DNA of 64,000 nt from RYN-230 sp963711705 (GTDB lineage Bacteria; Actinomycetota; Actinomycetes; Streptosporangiales; Streptosporangiaceae): contig CAVQFM010000008.1 in the NCBI GenBank assembly GCA_963711705.1, positions 310,001 through 374,000 on the forward strand, written 5' to 3'. The position numbers and the translations under genes were made by a program. The number at the start of each line of letters is the position of its first letter. The first letter of the stretch is position 1. The notes beneath the pieces are model-generated. The model was not told where the DNA came from, did not search any database, and saw only the letters and a program-made list of their open reading frames with translations. Positions 1 to 8,177 of the stretch are shown here, in pieces.

Positions 1-2
1 CT

Positions 3-965
3 CCCGCTGTGCTCGGCGCTTTCGCGGTCGCGGTCGCCCGCCGCGGTCGCGCGGTGCCGACCCCGGTGCTGCTGGTCGGGGTGGTGGCCGCCGTGCAGTT
101 GCTCGTTTACTCCCTGCTCCAGTTCGTCGGCACCGTGCAGACCCTGGAGCAGCACTATCTGTCCTCGACGCTGTGGTCGGGGGTCTGCCTAGCTTCGGCA
201 ATCACCATCGCGGAGCTGGCCCGGCCGCTGTCCGGCCGCCCGTTCGCCCGGTGGCTGCCCGTCGCGGTACTGCTGGCCGTCCCGCTCGGCTACGAGGCCG
301 ACCCGCATGTGCCATCATTCGGCTGGATCCCATTCGGGGCCATCCTGGCGGCAGGCGTGATCGTCGCGGCGGCGGCCGCGGCCGGCTCGGCCAGGCTCCG
401 CCACCCACTGGCCGCCGCCACGGCGATCGGGCTGGCGCTCGCCGCGTTCGCTGGCGCCACCCTGGTGCTCACCGTCGCACCCATCCCGGTTCACCCGCGG
501 CTGCCCCATACCCATCCCGGGTTTGACCCGGCCCCGGCCTACTCCACCGCGCTGGGCGGCAATGGGACGATCTACATTGATGGCTACCGGATCGCCACCG
601 CTTTGCCGGCGTTCGTCGGCCCGGCCGCCTACCGCGGCGAGCAGCTCCTTGTCTGGCAGCTGACACGGGGCCGCGTTGACTACCTCACCTACGCCGTCGG
701 GATGTACCACGACGGGTTCAACAGACTTCACAGCTACTCGCCAGACCTCACCCAGCGCGACCGCCAGAAGCTCGAGAGCAGGCGCCCGGCGGAGCTGCTG
801 CTGGTCGGCAGCTCGGCGGCACCATTCCGCACGGCCCTGCACCATCTGTCCGCTTTCCGGCCAGCCTTGGCGCGCGCCGGCGAGCTGCGCGCTGGCCCCC
901 TGGTCCTGCACGTCTGGCTCATCCGGCTCGGCATCTACTATCACCCCCCGGCCCCCGCGCATTAG
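3..965 (+). CDS. Polytopic membrane protein, 5'-truncated by window edge
   Basis: The reading frame is open to the left edge of the window (a GTG at 9 is the first possible start seen), so the gene probably begins upstream. The visible 318 residues hold about five hydrophobic segments in the first 165 residues (for example around residues 20-42, 55-75, 82-97, 108-125 and 138-160), followed by a roughly 150-residue hydrophilic C-terminal domain. It lies 24 nt upstream of an AftA-like arabinofuranosyltransferase on the same strand, so the two are probably co-transcribed. The layout of multiple membrane spans plus an extracytoplasmic tail resembles GT-C glycosyltransferases and their partners, but I recognise no diagnostic motif, so a function in envelope glycan assembly is an inference from context only. 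Confidence 0.75.
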   Translation, partial: PAVLGAFAVAVARRGRAVPTPVLLVGVVAAVQLLVYSLLQFVGTVQTLEQHYLSSTLWSGVCLASAITIAELARPLSGRPFARWLPVAVLLAVPLGYEADPHVPSFGWIPFGAILAAGVIVAAAAAAGSARLRHPLAAATAIGLALAAFAGATLVLTVAPIPVHPRLPHTHPGFDPAPAYSTALGGNGTIYIDGYRIATALPAFVGPAAYRGEQLLVWQLTRGRVDYLTYAVGMYHDGFNRLHSYSPDLTQRDRQKLESRRPAELLLVGSSAAPFRTALHHLSAFRPALARAGELRAGPLVLHVWLIRLGIYYHPPAPAH

Positions 966-989
966 GACCGATTGTCGAGGTGACTACCG

Positions 990-3002
990 GTGCGTGATGA
1001 CACGACTAGCGCGACGGCAGCTGGCGATGCGTCAGACGGCGTGACGGCACCGTCTGGAGACGTTGGCACCGCACTTGGTGCCGCAGAGGGTGCTGCGGCT
1101 TCTCTGCCCAGGCAGGATTACCTCGGCCACCGCCCTGTCGCTGCATCATGGTGGGCGAATCCGTCGCTGGCAGCGTTGCTCGTCTGGCTGGTGTGCCTGC
1201 CGGTGGCCTTTGCAGCAGTGCGTCTGATCAGGCCGGGCAACCCCTTTGACTTGCGTACCGCCATGGTGCCGCTGGCGGCTGGCGTAGCTGGTCTTGCCGT
1301 CATGGCGATCGTCGCCTGGCAGGGCCGGGCCGAGCTGGTCAGCGGTCTGGGGGCCGGGCTGCTCGCCGGATGGATCGCGTTCACCATGCGGCTGGCGCTG
1401 CACGGGACGCCTTTTGGTTTCAGTGGGCTGGGGGGCGATGGCGGGCGCATGGCAGGCATGGCGAACCGGTATATGAGCACCTGGCGCAGCAGCGACGGGA
1501 TCGTTCCGTCAGTCCCCTCGCACTATCCGCCGCTGTTCCCGTGGCTGATCGGCCACACGGCTGCCTTGATACACACGCCCGCCTGGCAACTGCTCGGCCC
1601 GGCAGAGGCGATTACCCTCTCCGGCGCCGTAGTAGCCGGTTTCGCGCTATGGCGGCGTCTTGTTCCCGGCCCGGTCGCGCTAGCGGTTACACTCACGGTT
1701 CTGCTGAGCTTCGCGCTCCCTCAGAAGGCGTATGAGATCCTCGCCCTGGCCATCTTCACGCCATGGGCGCTCGCGGCGTTCGGGCGACCGCCGCGAGGCA
1801 GGCTGCACTGGCTGCCTGCCGGAGTGATCGGCGGCCTCAGCGTGGTGCTCTACTGGGCCTACATCATGTACGGTGCGCTAGGCATAGCCGCCCTGATCGT
1901 GATGACCTGGCGAGCCAGCCCAGAGCGCGGAAGATACCTCAGGCATATCGTGCTGACCATTGCGGTGGCGGCGGTCGTCAGCTCGTGGTACCTGGTCCCC
2001 TACGTGGCATGGGCGGTCATGCATGGGGTCCAGGAGATGGACATGTTCCACGGCGGCGGGATCTCGGCCAGCCCGCTGCCCTTCCTCGCCATGACGCCGC
2101 TGGCCGCGCTGGAGCTGGCCGGCCTGGCCGGGCTGGCGTGGTACCGGAGCCGGACCTGGTGGGCGACACCACTGCTGTTGCTGACCGCGAGCACCTACGC
2201 CTACTGGCTGCTTTACCTCACGGTTTTTGTCGTTAGGGGGCACACCGGCTCGCTGCAGGACACGCCCCGGCTGATTGAGCCACTGCTGGCGACCGCCGGG
2301 GTGCTGACCGCGGTTCAGGCGTGGCCGGGCCTCATCCGCCGGCTTGCCGCCGCCAGGGTCCCCCCGTCTGGCCTGCCGGCCTTCGCCCTGTGCCTGCTCA
2401 TCGCGTGGACTGCCGTGGGATTGTGGCAAGCCTGGATGCCAGGTGGTCCGCCGGCAGCGAACCGTGCAGCGGTCCCGCCACCGTATGAAACAATTGGGGC
2501 GTTCAAGTACGCGCTGCCAGATGGCCGATATCCGCGATTCGGACCACGAGTCCGCTTTCCCTGGTTTCCGGTCGGCCCTATCGAGGCCGATGTCAATTCG
2601 GTGGACGGACCGGATGCCTTGCCAGTGACCCTATCGGTCTCCGAGCAGCTTTTCGCCTACGTAAGATGGCCCGGATATGCCGCGGTCTCGGCTACATCGG
2701 CGGGCGCGACCACCCAGTGGCTGTCCAGGTATGCCGCACTAACGCAGCTTAGCCGGGTTAGCAACCCGGCTGCATTCGCCGACCGGGCCGCGCACACGCC
2801 GTTTGGCGCCATCGACGTGTTCATCCTCCGGCGCGGCCAGTCACACTGGACCTGGAGACCGCGGGGCTCACTGCCAGAGAAGACGGTCGTATTCACGCCG
2901 GCCCAGTTCGACCCCGCGTCTTTCGCTATTTTCACCAACCTGCCGGACCACATCGTGGTCGCTGTCCGGCGGCCGCGGTTATCCACCGCGGGAAACTGGT
3001 AG
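990..3002 (+). CDS. AftA-like galactan arabinofuranosyltransferase (GT85 family)
   Basis: A 670-residue protein with a short hydrophilic N-terminus, about a dozen hydrophobic segments between residues 55 and 490, and a soluble C-terminal domain. Near residues 150-185 it has a 'GDGGRM...NRY' segment followed by 'SHYPPLFPW', as in mycobacterial AftA, which transfers the first arabinofuranose from decaprenyl-phosphoryl-arabinose to galactan. The C-terminus ('DVFILRRG', then 'VVFTPAQFDP...FAIFTNLPDHIVVAVRRP') also resembles the AftA C-terminal domain. GTG 990 is chosen because 'CGAGG' lies about 9 nt upstream. Whether the host makes true arabinogalactan or another arabinan-containing polymer cannot be told from here. 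The fold and family are fairly sure; the exact acceptor is not. Confidence 0.8.
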   Translation: MRDDTTSATAAGDASDGVTAPSGDVGTALGAAEGAAASLPRQDYLGHRPVAASWWANPSLAALLVWLVCLPVAFAAVRLIRPGNPFDLRTAMVPLAAGVAGLAVMAIVAWQGRAELVSGLGAGLLAGWIAFTMRLALHGTPFGFSGLGGDGGRMAGMANRYMSTWRSSDGIVPSVPSHYPPLFPWLIGHTAALIHTPAWQLLGPAEAITLSGAVVAGFALWRRLVPGPVALAVTLTVLLSFALPQKAYEILALAIFTPWALAAFGRPPRGRLHWLPAGVIGGLSVVLYWAYIMYGALGIAALIVMTWRASPERGRYLRHIVLTIAVAAVVSSWYLVPYVAWAVMHGVQEMDMFHGGGISASPLPFLAMTPLAALELAGLAGLAWYRSRTWWATPLLLLTASTYAYWLLYLTVFVVRGHTGSLQDTPRLIEPLLATAGVLTAVQAWPGLIRRLAAARVPPSGLPAFALCLLIAWTAVGLWQAWMPGGPPAANRAAVPPPYETIGAFKYALPDGRYPRFGPRVRFPWFPVGPIEADVNSVDGPDALPVTLSVSEQLFAYVRWPGYAAVSATSAGATTQWLSRYAALTQLSRVSNPAAFADRAAHTPFGAIDVFILRRGQSHWTWRPRGSLPEKTVVFTPAQFDPASFAIFTNLPDHIVVAVRRPRLSTAGNW

Positions 3003-3191
3003 CTCATCTCCGCGCCGCTGCCCCTCCTCCCGCTGAGCAGACCTTAGGTGGGTGTCGGGCGGGAGGCGAGGGGAGACAACTGGCAGGGCCCGGCCTGGGT
3101 AGGCTGAATTGCTACCTGCTGGTAGCTGCCGGGAGTCTTACCGGGTAGCGTCCATGTCGTTCACCGTTGAACCTGACCGGCAGGAGCTGTC

Positions 3192-5054
3192 ATGCGCGAA
3201 TACAGCACTCCCGCTGTGGCCGAGATCCCGCCGTCCGCCAACCTGGCCGACGTCGTCTTCGAGCGCGCGGAGCGAGAGCCGCAGGCCGAGATCATGCGCC
3301 GCAAGGTGGGCCGCGGCCAGGGCTGGCAGCCGGTGACCGCGGGCCAGTTCCGCGACGACGTGACGGCCATGGCCAAGGGGCTCGTGGCGGCCGGGATAGG
3401 CGTGGGCGACCGGGTCGCGCTGCTGTCCCGGACCTGCTACCAGTGGACGGTCACCGACTACGCCATCTGGTCGGCCGGCGCCGTCACCGTGCCGATCTAC
3501 GAGACCTCCTCGGCCGAGCAGGTGGAGTGGATTCTCAGCGACTCGGGCGCCCGCGCGCTGATCGTCGAGACCGGGCACGAGCAGGTCATCTCCGACGTGC
3601 TGAGCCGGCTGCCAGCCATCAAGCAGGTGTGGCTGATCGAGGCGGCCAGCAGCGGCGGTTCGCTCTCCGTCGGGGCCGCGCCCGCCGGCAGCAAGCCGCT
3701 GGACACCCTGGCCAGCGACGGCGCGGCCATCGACGACGCTGAGCTGACCGAGCGGCGGGCCGCGTGCGGTGCCAGCGACCTGGCCACGATCGTCTATACC
3801 TCGGGCACCACCGGGCGGCCGAAGGGCTGCCGCCTCACCCACGCCAATCTGCTCGCCGACGTGCGCAACGCGATCGGCGCGCTGCCGGAGATCTTCGACG
3901 AGACAGGGCGCTCCGCGCTGCTGTTCCTGCCGCTGGCCCATTCGTTCGCCCGCATCATCCAGGTGGGCTGCCTGGAATCGGGCACCGTGCTGGGGCACAC
4001 CGGTGCCAACGAGCTGGTCGCCGACCTCGGGACGTTCCAGCCGACGTTCATCCTCGCCGTCCCCCGGGTGTTCGAGAAGGTCTACAACGCGGCCGAACTG
4101 CAGGCCGCCGCGAGCCCGCTGAAGGCGCGGATCTTCCGGGCAGCGGTGCAGACCGCGATCGAGTGGAGCACCACGCTGGGCAGCTCGGGGCGGCCGGTGC
4201 CGGGCCGGCAGAGCACGCGGCTGCGCGCCGCGCACGGCCTGTACGACCGGCTGGTCTACGGCAAGCTGCGCGCGGCCACCGGCGGCCAGGTGCGGTACGC
4301 CGTGTCCGGGGGCGCACCGCTGGGTGAGCGGCTCGGGCACTTCTTCCGCGGGGTCGGCATCACGGTGCTGGAGGGCTACGGGCTGACCGAGAGCAGCGCG
4401 GCCGCGTCGGTCAACCGGCCTGGCCACAACGAGATCGGCACGGTGGGCCAGCCCCTCCCCGGGGTCAGCATGCGGGTGGCCGACGACGGCGAGATCCTGA
4501 TCGCCGGGCCAAACGTGTTCGGCGGCTACTGGCAGAACGACGCGGCCACCGCCGACATTCTGGACGGGGACGGCTGGCTGCACACCGGCGACCTGGGTGA
4601 GCTGGACGAGGACGGCTATCTGCGGGTCACCGGCCGGAAGAAGGACCTCATCGTCACGGCGGGCGGCAAGAACGTGGCCCCGGCCGTGCTGGAGGACCGG
4701 CTCCGCGCGCATCCGCTGATCAGCCAGGCCCTGGTGGTCGGCGACGGCAGGCCGTACATCGCCAGCCTGATCACGCTGGACGAGGAAGCGCTGGAGGCCT
4801 GGCAGGGCCGCCACCCGGAGCTGGCCGGCGCCAGCGTCACCGACCTGGCGGCCAACCCACGGCTGCACGCCGAGATCCAGGCGGCAGTGGACGACGCCAA
4901 CAAGGCGGTGTCCCGGGCCGAGTCGATCCGGCGGTTCCGGGTGCTGACGGTGGACTTCACCGAGCAGGCCGGGACGCTGACCCCCTCGCTGAAGGTCCGC
5001 CGTGGCGTGGTCAGCAAGGCGTTCGCCGACGACATCGACGCGCTGTACGCCTAG
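3192..5054 (+). CDS. fadD15: Long-chain fatty-acid--CoA ligase (FadD15-type)
   Basis: A 620-residue ANL-superfamily enzyme that activates fatty acids through an acyl-adenylate and transfers them to CoA. The AMP-binding P-loop 'YTSGTTGRPKG' starts near residue 200, 'GYGLTES' lies near 395, 'TGDLG' near 465 and the hinge 'GRKKDLI' near 481. Length and motifs fit the FadD15/FACS group. The ATG follows 'CAGGAG' at good spacing. It is convergent with the PimB'-type gene, the same arrangement as fadD15-pimB' in Mycobacterium, which supports the specific name. The chain-length preference cannot be read from the sequence. Confidence 0.92.
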   Translation: MREYSTPAVAEIPPSANLADVVFERAEREPQAEIMRRKVGRGQGWQPVTAGQFRDDVTAMAKGLVAAGIGVGDRVALLSRTCYQWTVTDYAIWSAGAVTVPIYETSSAEQVEWILSDSGARALIVETGHEQVISDVLSRLPAIKQVWLIEAASSGGSLSVGAAPAGSKPLDTLASDGAAIDDAELTERRAACGASDLATIVYTSGTTGRPKGCRLTHANLLADVRNAIGALPEIFDETGRSALLFLPLAHSFARIIQVGCLESGTVLGHTGANELVADLGTFQPTFILAVPRVFEKVYNAAELQAAASPLKARIFRAAVQTAIEWSTTLGSSGRPVPGRQSTRLRAAHGLYDRLVYGKLRAATGGQVRYAVSGGAPLGERLGHFFRGVGITVLEGYGLTESSAAASVNRPGHNEIGTVGQPLPGVSMRVADDGEILIAGPNVFGGYWQNDAATADILDGDGWLHTGDLGELDEDGYLRVTGRKKDLIVTAGGKNVAPAVLEDRLRAHPLISQALVVGDGRPYIASLITLDEEALEAWQGRHPELAGASVTDLAANPRLHAEIQAAVDDANKAVSRAESIRRFRVLTVDFTEQAGTLTPSLKVRRGVVSKAFADDIDALYA

Positions 5055-5062
5055 GTGCCGGC

Positions 5063-5079
5063 CCGGGGACACACCCCGG
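5063..5079. terminator. Candidate bidirectional terminator hairpin
   Basis: A perfect 6-bp stem, CCGGGG/CCCCGG, with a 5-nt loop sits in the 37-nt gap between the convergent fadD15 and pimB genes. There is no T-run, as is common in high-GC actinobacteria. The position, rather than the strength of the hairpin, makes the call. Confidence 0.45.
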
Positions 5080-5091
5080 AACCCCCCGCGA

Positions 5092-6219
5092 TCAGCCCGC
5101 GAGGATCTGCTCCAGCCGGCCGGCCACCAGGTTCCAGCGCCATTCCCGGTCCACCCAGGCGAGCCCCTTCTCGCCCATGGCCCGGGCCGCGGCCGGGTCG
5201 GCGAGCAGCTGGGTGAGCCGGCTGGCCACCGCGCCCACTGACCCGCCGGGCACCACATAGCCGGTTTCCCCGTGGATGACGGCGTCCGGGGCGCCGCCGG
5301 AATCGCCGGCGATGACCGGCAGCCCGGTCGCCGAGGCCTCCAGGTACACGATGCCCAGGCCCTCGACGTCCAGGCCGCCGCGGCGGGTCCGGCACGGCAT
5401 CGCGAACACGTCACCCGCGCCGTAGTAGGACGGCAGGTCGGCCGCGGGGACCTGGCCGGTGAACCGCACCGACCCGGACACGCCCAGCTGGCGGGCCAGC
5501 CGGTGCAGCTTGCGGTCGGCCGGGCCGCTGCCCACCAGCAGCAGCACCGGGTCGCCGCCCGCGGCCCGCACGGCGGGCCAGGCGCGGATCAGGGTGTCCT
5601 GCCCTTTCCTGGTGACCAGCCGGGATACGCACACCACCACGGGCCGGCCAGCCAGGCCGAGCCGGTCCCGGATCGCGGCGCCGCCCGGGCCGGGCCGGAA
5701 CACCGCCGTGTCCACGCCCGGGGCCAGCCGGGCCATCCGGGCGCCCGCCGCCGGGGACAGCGCGCGGGCCAGCCGGACCCGGAAGTACTCGCCCAGGTAG
5801 GTGACCACGTCAACCGAGTCACCGATCCGGCGCAGCAGCGCCCGGGCGCCGGGCAGCGCGGCCCAGCCCGCCTCATGCCCGTGGGTGACCGCGACGATCC
5901 GGTCCGCCCCGGCCTGGCGGAGCGCGGGGGCCAGCAGCCCCAGCGGGGCCGCCGCGCCGAACAGCACCCGGTCGCAGCCGTGCTCGGTCAGCGCCGCCGT
6001 GGCGCGGTCGCGGACGGCGGGCACCGGGAGCATCAGCGACGTCGGGTGCCGGAGCACCGGGAACGGCTGCTGCTGGTCGAACTCGGCGGCCCCCGGCCAG
6101 GCCGGCGCGTACACCACGGCCTGGCCGGGGGGCAGCCGGAGCGCCAGCGCGTGCACGAATGACTGGATCCCGCCGGCCCGCGGCGGGAAGTCATTGGTGA
6201 CGATCAGGACCTTTGGCAT
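5092..6219 (-). CDS. pimB: PimB'-type alpha-mannosyltransferase (GT4)
   Basis: A 375-residue GT-B glycosyltransferase of family GT4. It has the N-terminal acceptor-side glycine loop 'DFPPRAGGIQSF' (residues about 10-21), 'VSRLVTRKGQD' near 200 (phosphate-binding Arg and Lys of the donor site) and the E-x7-E motif in 'EGLGIVYLEA' near 285. Full-length similarity to PimB' is clear; that enzyme adds the second mannose to phosphatidylinositol monomannoside at the inner membrane face. Gene order (fadD15 convergent, cell-wall NlpC/P60 upstream) is the mycobacterial one. No Shine-Dalgarno is evident before the ATG, so translation may be weak or leaderless. Confidence 0.88.
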   Translation of the reverse strand: MPKVLIVTNDFPPRAGGIQSFVHALALRLPPGQAVVYAPAWPGAAEFDQQQPFPVLRHPTSLMLPVPAVRDRATAALTEHGCDRVLFGAAAPLGLLAPALRQAGADRIVAVTHGHEAGWAALPGARALLRRIGDSVDVVTYLGEYFRVRLARALSPAAGARMARLAPGVDTAVFRPGPGGAAIRDRLGLAGRPVVVCVSRLVTRKGQDTLIRAWPAVRAAGGDPVLLLVGSGPADRKLHRLARQLGVSGSVRFTGQVPAADLPSYYGAGDVFAMPCRTRRGGLDVEGLGIVYLEASATGLPVIAGDSGGAPDAVIHGETGYVVPGGSVGAVASRLTQLLADPAAARAMGEKGLAWVDREWRWNLVAGRLEQILAG

Positions 6220-6241
6220 GTGTGCATGATCATAACGGCGA

Positions 6242-6273
6242 AGCCGCGGGTGGCGTGCCCGCCACCCGCGGCT
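6242..6273 (-). terminator. Strong hairpin terminator after the NlpC/P60 gene
   Basis: A 13-bp perfect stem (arms 6242-6254 and 6261-6273, core GCCGCGGGTGGC) with a 6-nt loop lies 14 nt beyond the stop of the minus-strand hydrolase gene and before the pimB start at 6219. It is followed on the minus strand by a short T-rich stretch. It probably separates the two transcription units. Confidence 0.7.
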
Positions 6274-6286
6274 GACCGCCCGCGGC

Positions 6287-7335
6287 TCAGGGCCGTGCGG
6301 CGCTGTCCAGGTTCGCGCTGTACCAGCCGGACAGGGCGACTTCTTCCACGTCCATGCCGGTCTGCGGCGCGTCGATCAGCTTGCCGCCGCCCACGTAGAT
6401 GCCCTCGTGCCCATCGCCGTCGAAGAACAGGATGTCACCGGGCTGCAGGTCGGACGTGGACACCGCCGGGACCGCGGCTACCTGCTCATAGGTGGTCCGG
6501 GGCAGGGACACCCCGGCCGAGGCCCAGGCCGCCTGGACCAGCCCGGAGCAGTCGTAGCCGCCGCCCGGGCCGGGCGGGCCGGTGCCCCCGTACACGTACG
6601 GCGTGCGCGCGTTGAGGACCATGAACGCGAAGGCCACGGCTTTGCCGGCCGCGCCGCTGACCGGCACGTGGTTCACCGCCGAGGTGCTCCCCCCGGCGCC
6701 GGGCGTGACCGCGGCCGCTGCGAGGCGGTGAGCGTGGCCAGCATCGCCTGCTTCTTGTTCAGCGACTTGCCAAGTGACTTCTTGCGGGCCAGCCGCTGTG
6801 CGGTCAGTGAAGCGATCCCCTGCTCGGTGCGGCGGGCCGTCTGCTGCGCCCCGCTGAGCTGGCGGGCGGCCGAGAGGAACTCGTTCACCTGGGCGGACCG
6901 GTCGCTGGACAGCTGGAGCAGCACCGATGCCTGGGTCAGCACGGCCTGCGGGTTGTCGGTGGTGAGCAGGGCGCCCATGTTGGTCATGGTGCCGCTCTCG
7001 AAGGCGGTGGACGCGATCGCCGCGATCTGGCTGCGCATCGACTCGAACTTGGCCCGGTCCGCCTTGACCTCACGGTTGACCAGCGTGAGCCGCTGCCTGG
7101 CGCTGGCCAGCTGCTGCGAGGCCTGGTCGTACTGCTGGACAGCCTGGTCCTCAGCGGAGGTGAGCTGGTTGATCTGCTTCTGCACCTGCGCGACCGTGGG
7201 CTTAGGCGCGGCCCCCGCCGAGCCAGCGAAGGTGGCCAGGGCCCCGGCGGCGATGAAGCTGGCGCCGATAGCCAGGCCCTGGCGCAGGGTTCTGCGGCGC
7301 TTAGGGGCAGGCTCGGCAGCTGGACGCGTACTCAC
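6287..7335 (-). CDS. NlpC/P60 cell-wall hydrolase with coiled coil (single-base frameshift)
   Basis: Read across one lesion, this is a secreted RipA/Rv2190c-type peptidoglycan endopeptidase of about 349 residues. It has a signal peptide (basic 'PKRRR', hydrophobic stretch, 'GSAGAAP'), a 150-residue coiled coil of the peptidoglycan-hydrolase-regulator type, and a C-terminal NlpC/P60 domain with catalytic Cys in 'YDCSGLV' and His in 'GHEGIYVGGG'; the third polar position reads Asp ('LIDAP'). The coiled-coil frame stops at 6673 and the catalytic frame is open from about 6720. Restoring one G/C at about 6716 (CAGCGGCCGCGG) joins them as '..TASQRAAVTPGAGG..'. GTG 7335 is chosen because AAGGAG lies 13 nt upstream and the longer GTG 7473 falls inside the c-di-AMP riboswitch. 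Confidence 0.85.
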
Positions 7336-7360
7336 GTACGTGATCACGCTCCTTCTTCCA

Positions 7361-7550
7361 CTCCGCCTACCGGGTGAGCTGACGGGTTCGGGCTGTGGAA
7401 GATGCCCTACGGCTGGGCTGCGGCCTGGTCTCCACCGCGGGGCGGAAACCATCAAGCAGCCTGGCCGATTCACCCCTGGAGGACCGCGGCCCGGGCCTAG
7501 CCCGGCACTGCCTTCCGGTGGGTCCCCGGCTCTCCGGCCGGCTGTCCTGG
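7361..7550 (-). promoter_or_regulatory. c-di-AMP riboswitch (ydaO/yuaA class)
   Basis: The leader of the NlpC/P60 gene carries the conserved blocks of this class in order on the minus strand: 'GCCGGGGACCCA' (complement of 7519-7530), 'GGGGTGAATC' (7467-7476) and a closing segment at 7363-7392 with 'CCCGAACCCG', 'TCAGCTCACC' and 'CGGTAGGCGG'. These are the hallmark motifs of ydaO/yuaA RNAs, which bind c-di-AMP and in Actinobacteria often control resuscitation-promoting factors and NlpC/P60 hydrolases. By family precedent the riboswitch turns expression off when c-di-AMP is high. Exact end points are approximate. Confidence 0.9.
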
Positions 7551-7625
7551 GCCAGCGCGGAGACTCGGCGGTGGCCGGCCGCCGTCACCATAGTGGTGGC
7601 TGAGGAGCGAAACCGGCCGGGCCTG

Positions 7626-7655
7626 ACACTAGTGAAGCCAGCGAGGTGAATTCAA
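7626..7655 (-). promoter_or_regulatory. Candidate promoter for the riboswitch-hydrolase transcript
   Basis: On the minus strand TTGAAT (7655-7650) and TAGTGT (7631-7626) are separated by 18 nt, a fair match to a housekeeping sigma promoter, about 75 nt upstream of the first conserved riboswitch block. This is pattern evidence only. Confidence 0.4.
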
Positions 7656-7754
7656 CCGCTTCGCCAACTCCCGTGATCAGGCTTGACCATCGGCGGGTGG
7701 GTTGCGGTCCGGCCGGTCGACCCGCGTGGGCCCGCCCGGGCGGCCGCCGCCGGA

Positions 7755-7943
7755 TCAGGACGCCCGGGCCTCAGGCCGCAGCCGCAGCGGCGAGATCAGC
7801 CGTGCGTCGGCCAGCACGCGCAGCGCCCGCCACTCGGCCGCGTCCAGCTCCGGCTGCGGCTCCTCGCCGCCGCGCAGCGCGGTGACCACGCAGTCCGGGC
7901 AGGCGATGTCGCGCATCTCGCACCGGTCACAGTCGATCAGCAT
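7755..7943 (-). CDS. Small cysteine-rich conserved actinobacterial protein (62 aa)
   Basis: Translation begins 'MLIDCDRCEMRDIACPDCVV', with four cysteines in the first 18 residues (C5, C8, C15, C18). The two C-x2-C pairs form a likely zinc-binding knuckle, followed by an 'AEWRALRVLADARLI' helix. An excellent ribosome site (AGGAGG about 4 nt before the ATG) supports the start. I recall homologues in Streptomyces and relatives next to the NlpC/P60 and pimB genes, without assigned function. It is too small and Cys-rich to be a spurious frame, and it is unrelated to the long overlapping frame that continues upstream. Confidence 0.75.
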   Translation of the reverse strand: MLIDCDRCEMRDIACPDCVVTALRGGEEPQPELDAAEWRALRVLADARLISPLRLRPEARAS

Positions 7944-8101
7944 CTCTCCTCCTGAGGCTGGCTCCCGGGGCCGGCCAGCGGCTGGCCCGGTCGTCGCGGC
8001 ACCCCCGCCAGGGGTGTCGGTGCACACGCTAGGCGGGGCCTCTGACAGTGCTGGCCCGGACCGGGCCAGCACGACCGCGGGGCGCTGGCGGCGTGGTACC
8101 A

Positions 8102-8143
8102 CCCACGGCGCACCGCACCGACCAGATGCACCGCACCCGTGGG
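8102..8143. repeat. Intergenic hairpin repeat, copy 1
   Basis: The 33 nt at 8102-8134 match 51919-51951 with three differences; the core GACCAGATGCACCGC is identical. In this copy CCCACGG (8102-8108) and CCGTGGG (8137-8143) form a 7-bp stem enclosing the core. Copy 1 lies between the small Cys-rich gene and the methyltransferase; copy 2 lies at the 3' ends of the MarR and GvpL/F genes. Confidence 0.6.
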
Positions 8144-8177
8144 CGGGCAGCCCGGGCGAGCCTGGGATGATTCCGGC

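Noticed and set aside
3138..5414. 758-codon frame on the minus strand over fadD15
   Set aside because: Shadow of the plus-strand acyl-CoA ligase; no domain and atypical composition.
7336..7473. Longer GTG start (7473) for the NlpC/P60 protein
   Set aside because: It would translate the c-di-AMP aptamer and put a non-signal sequence before an obvious signal peptide.
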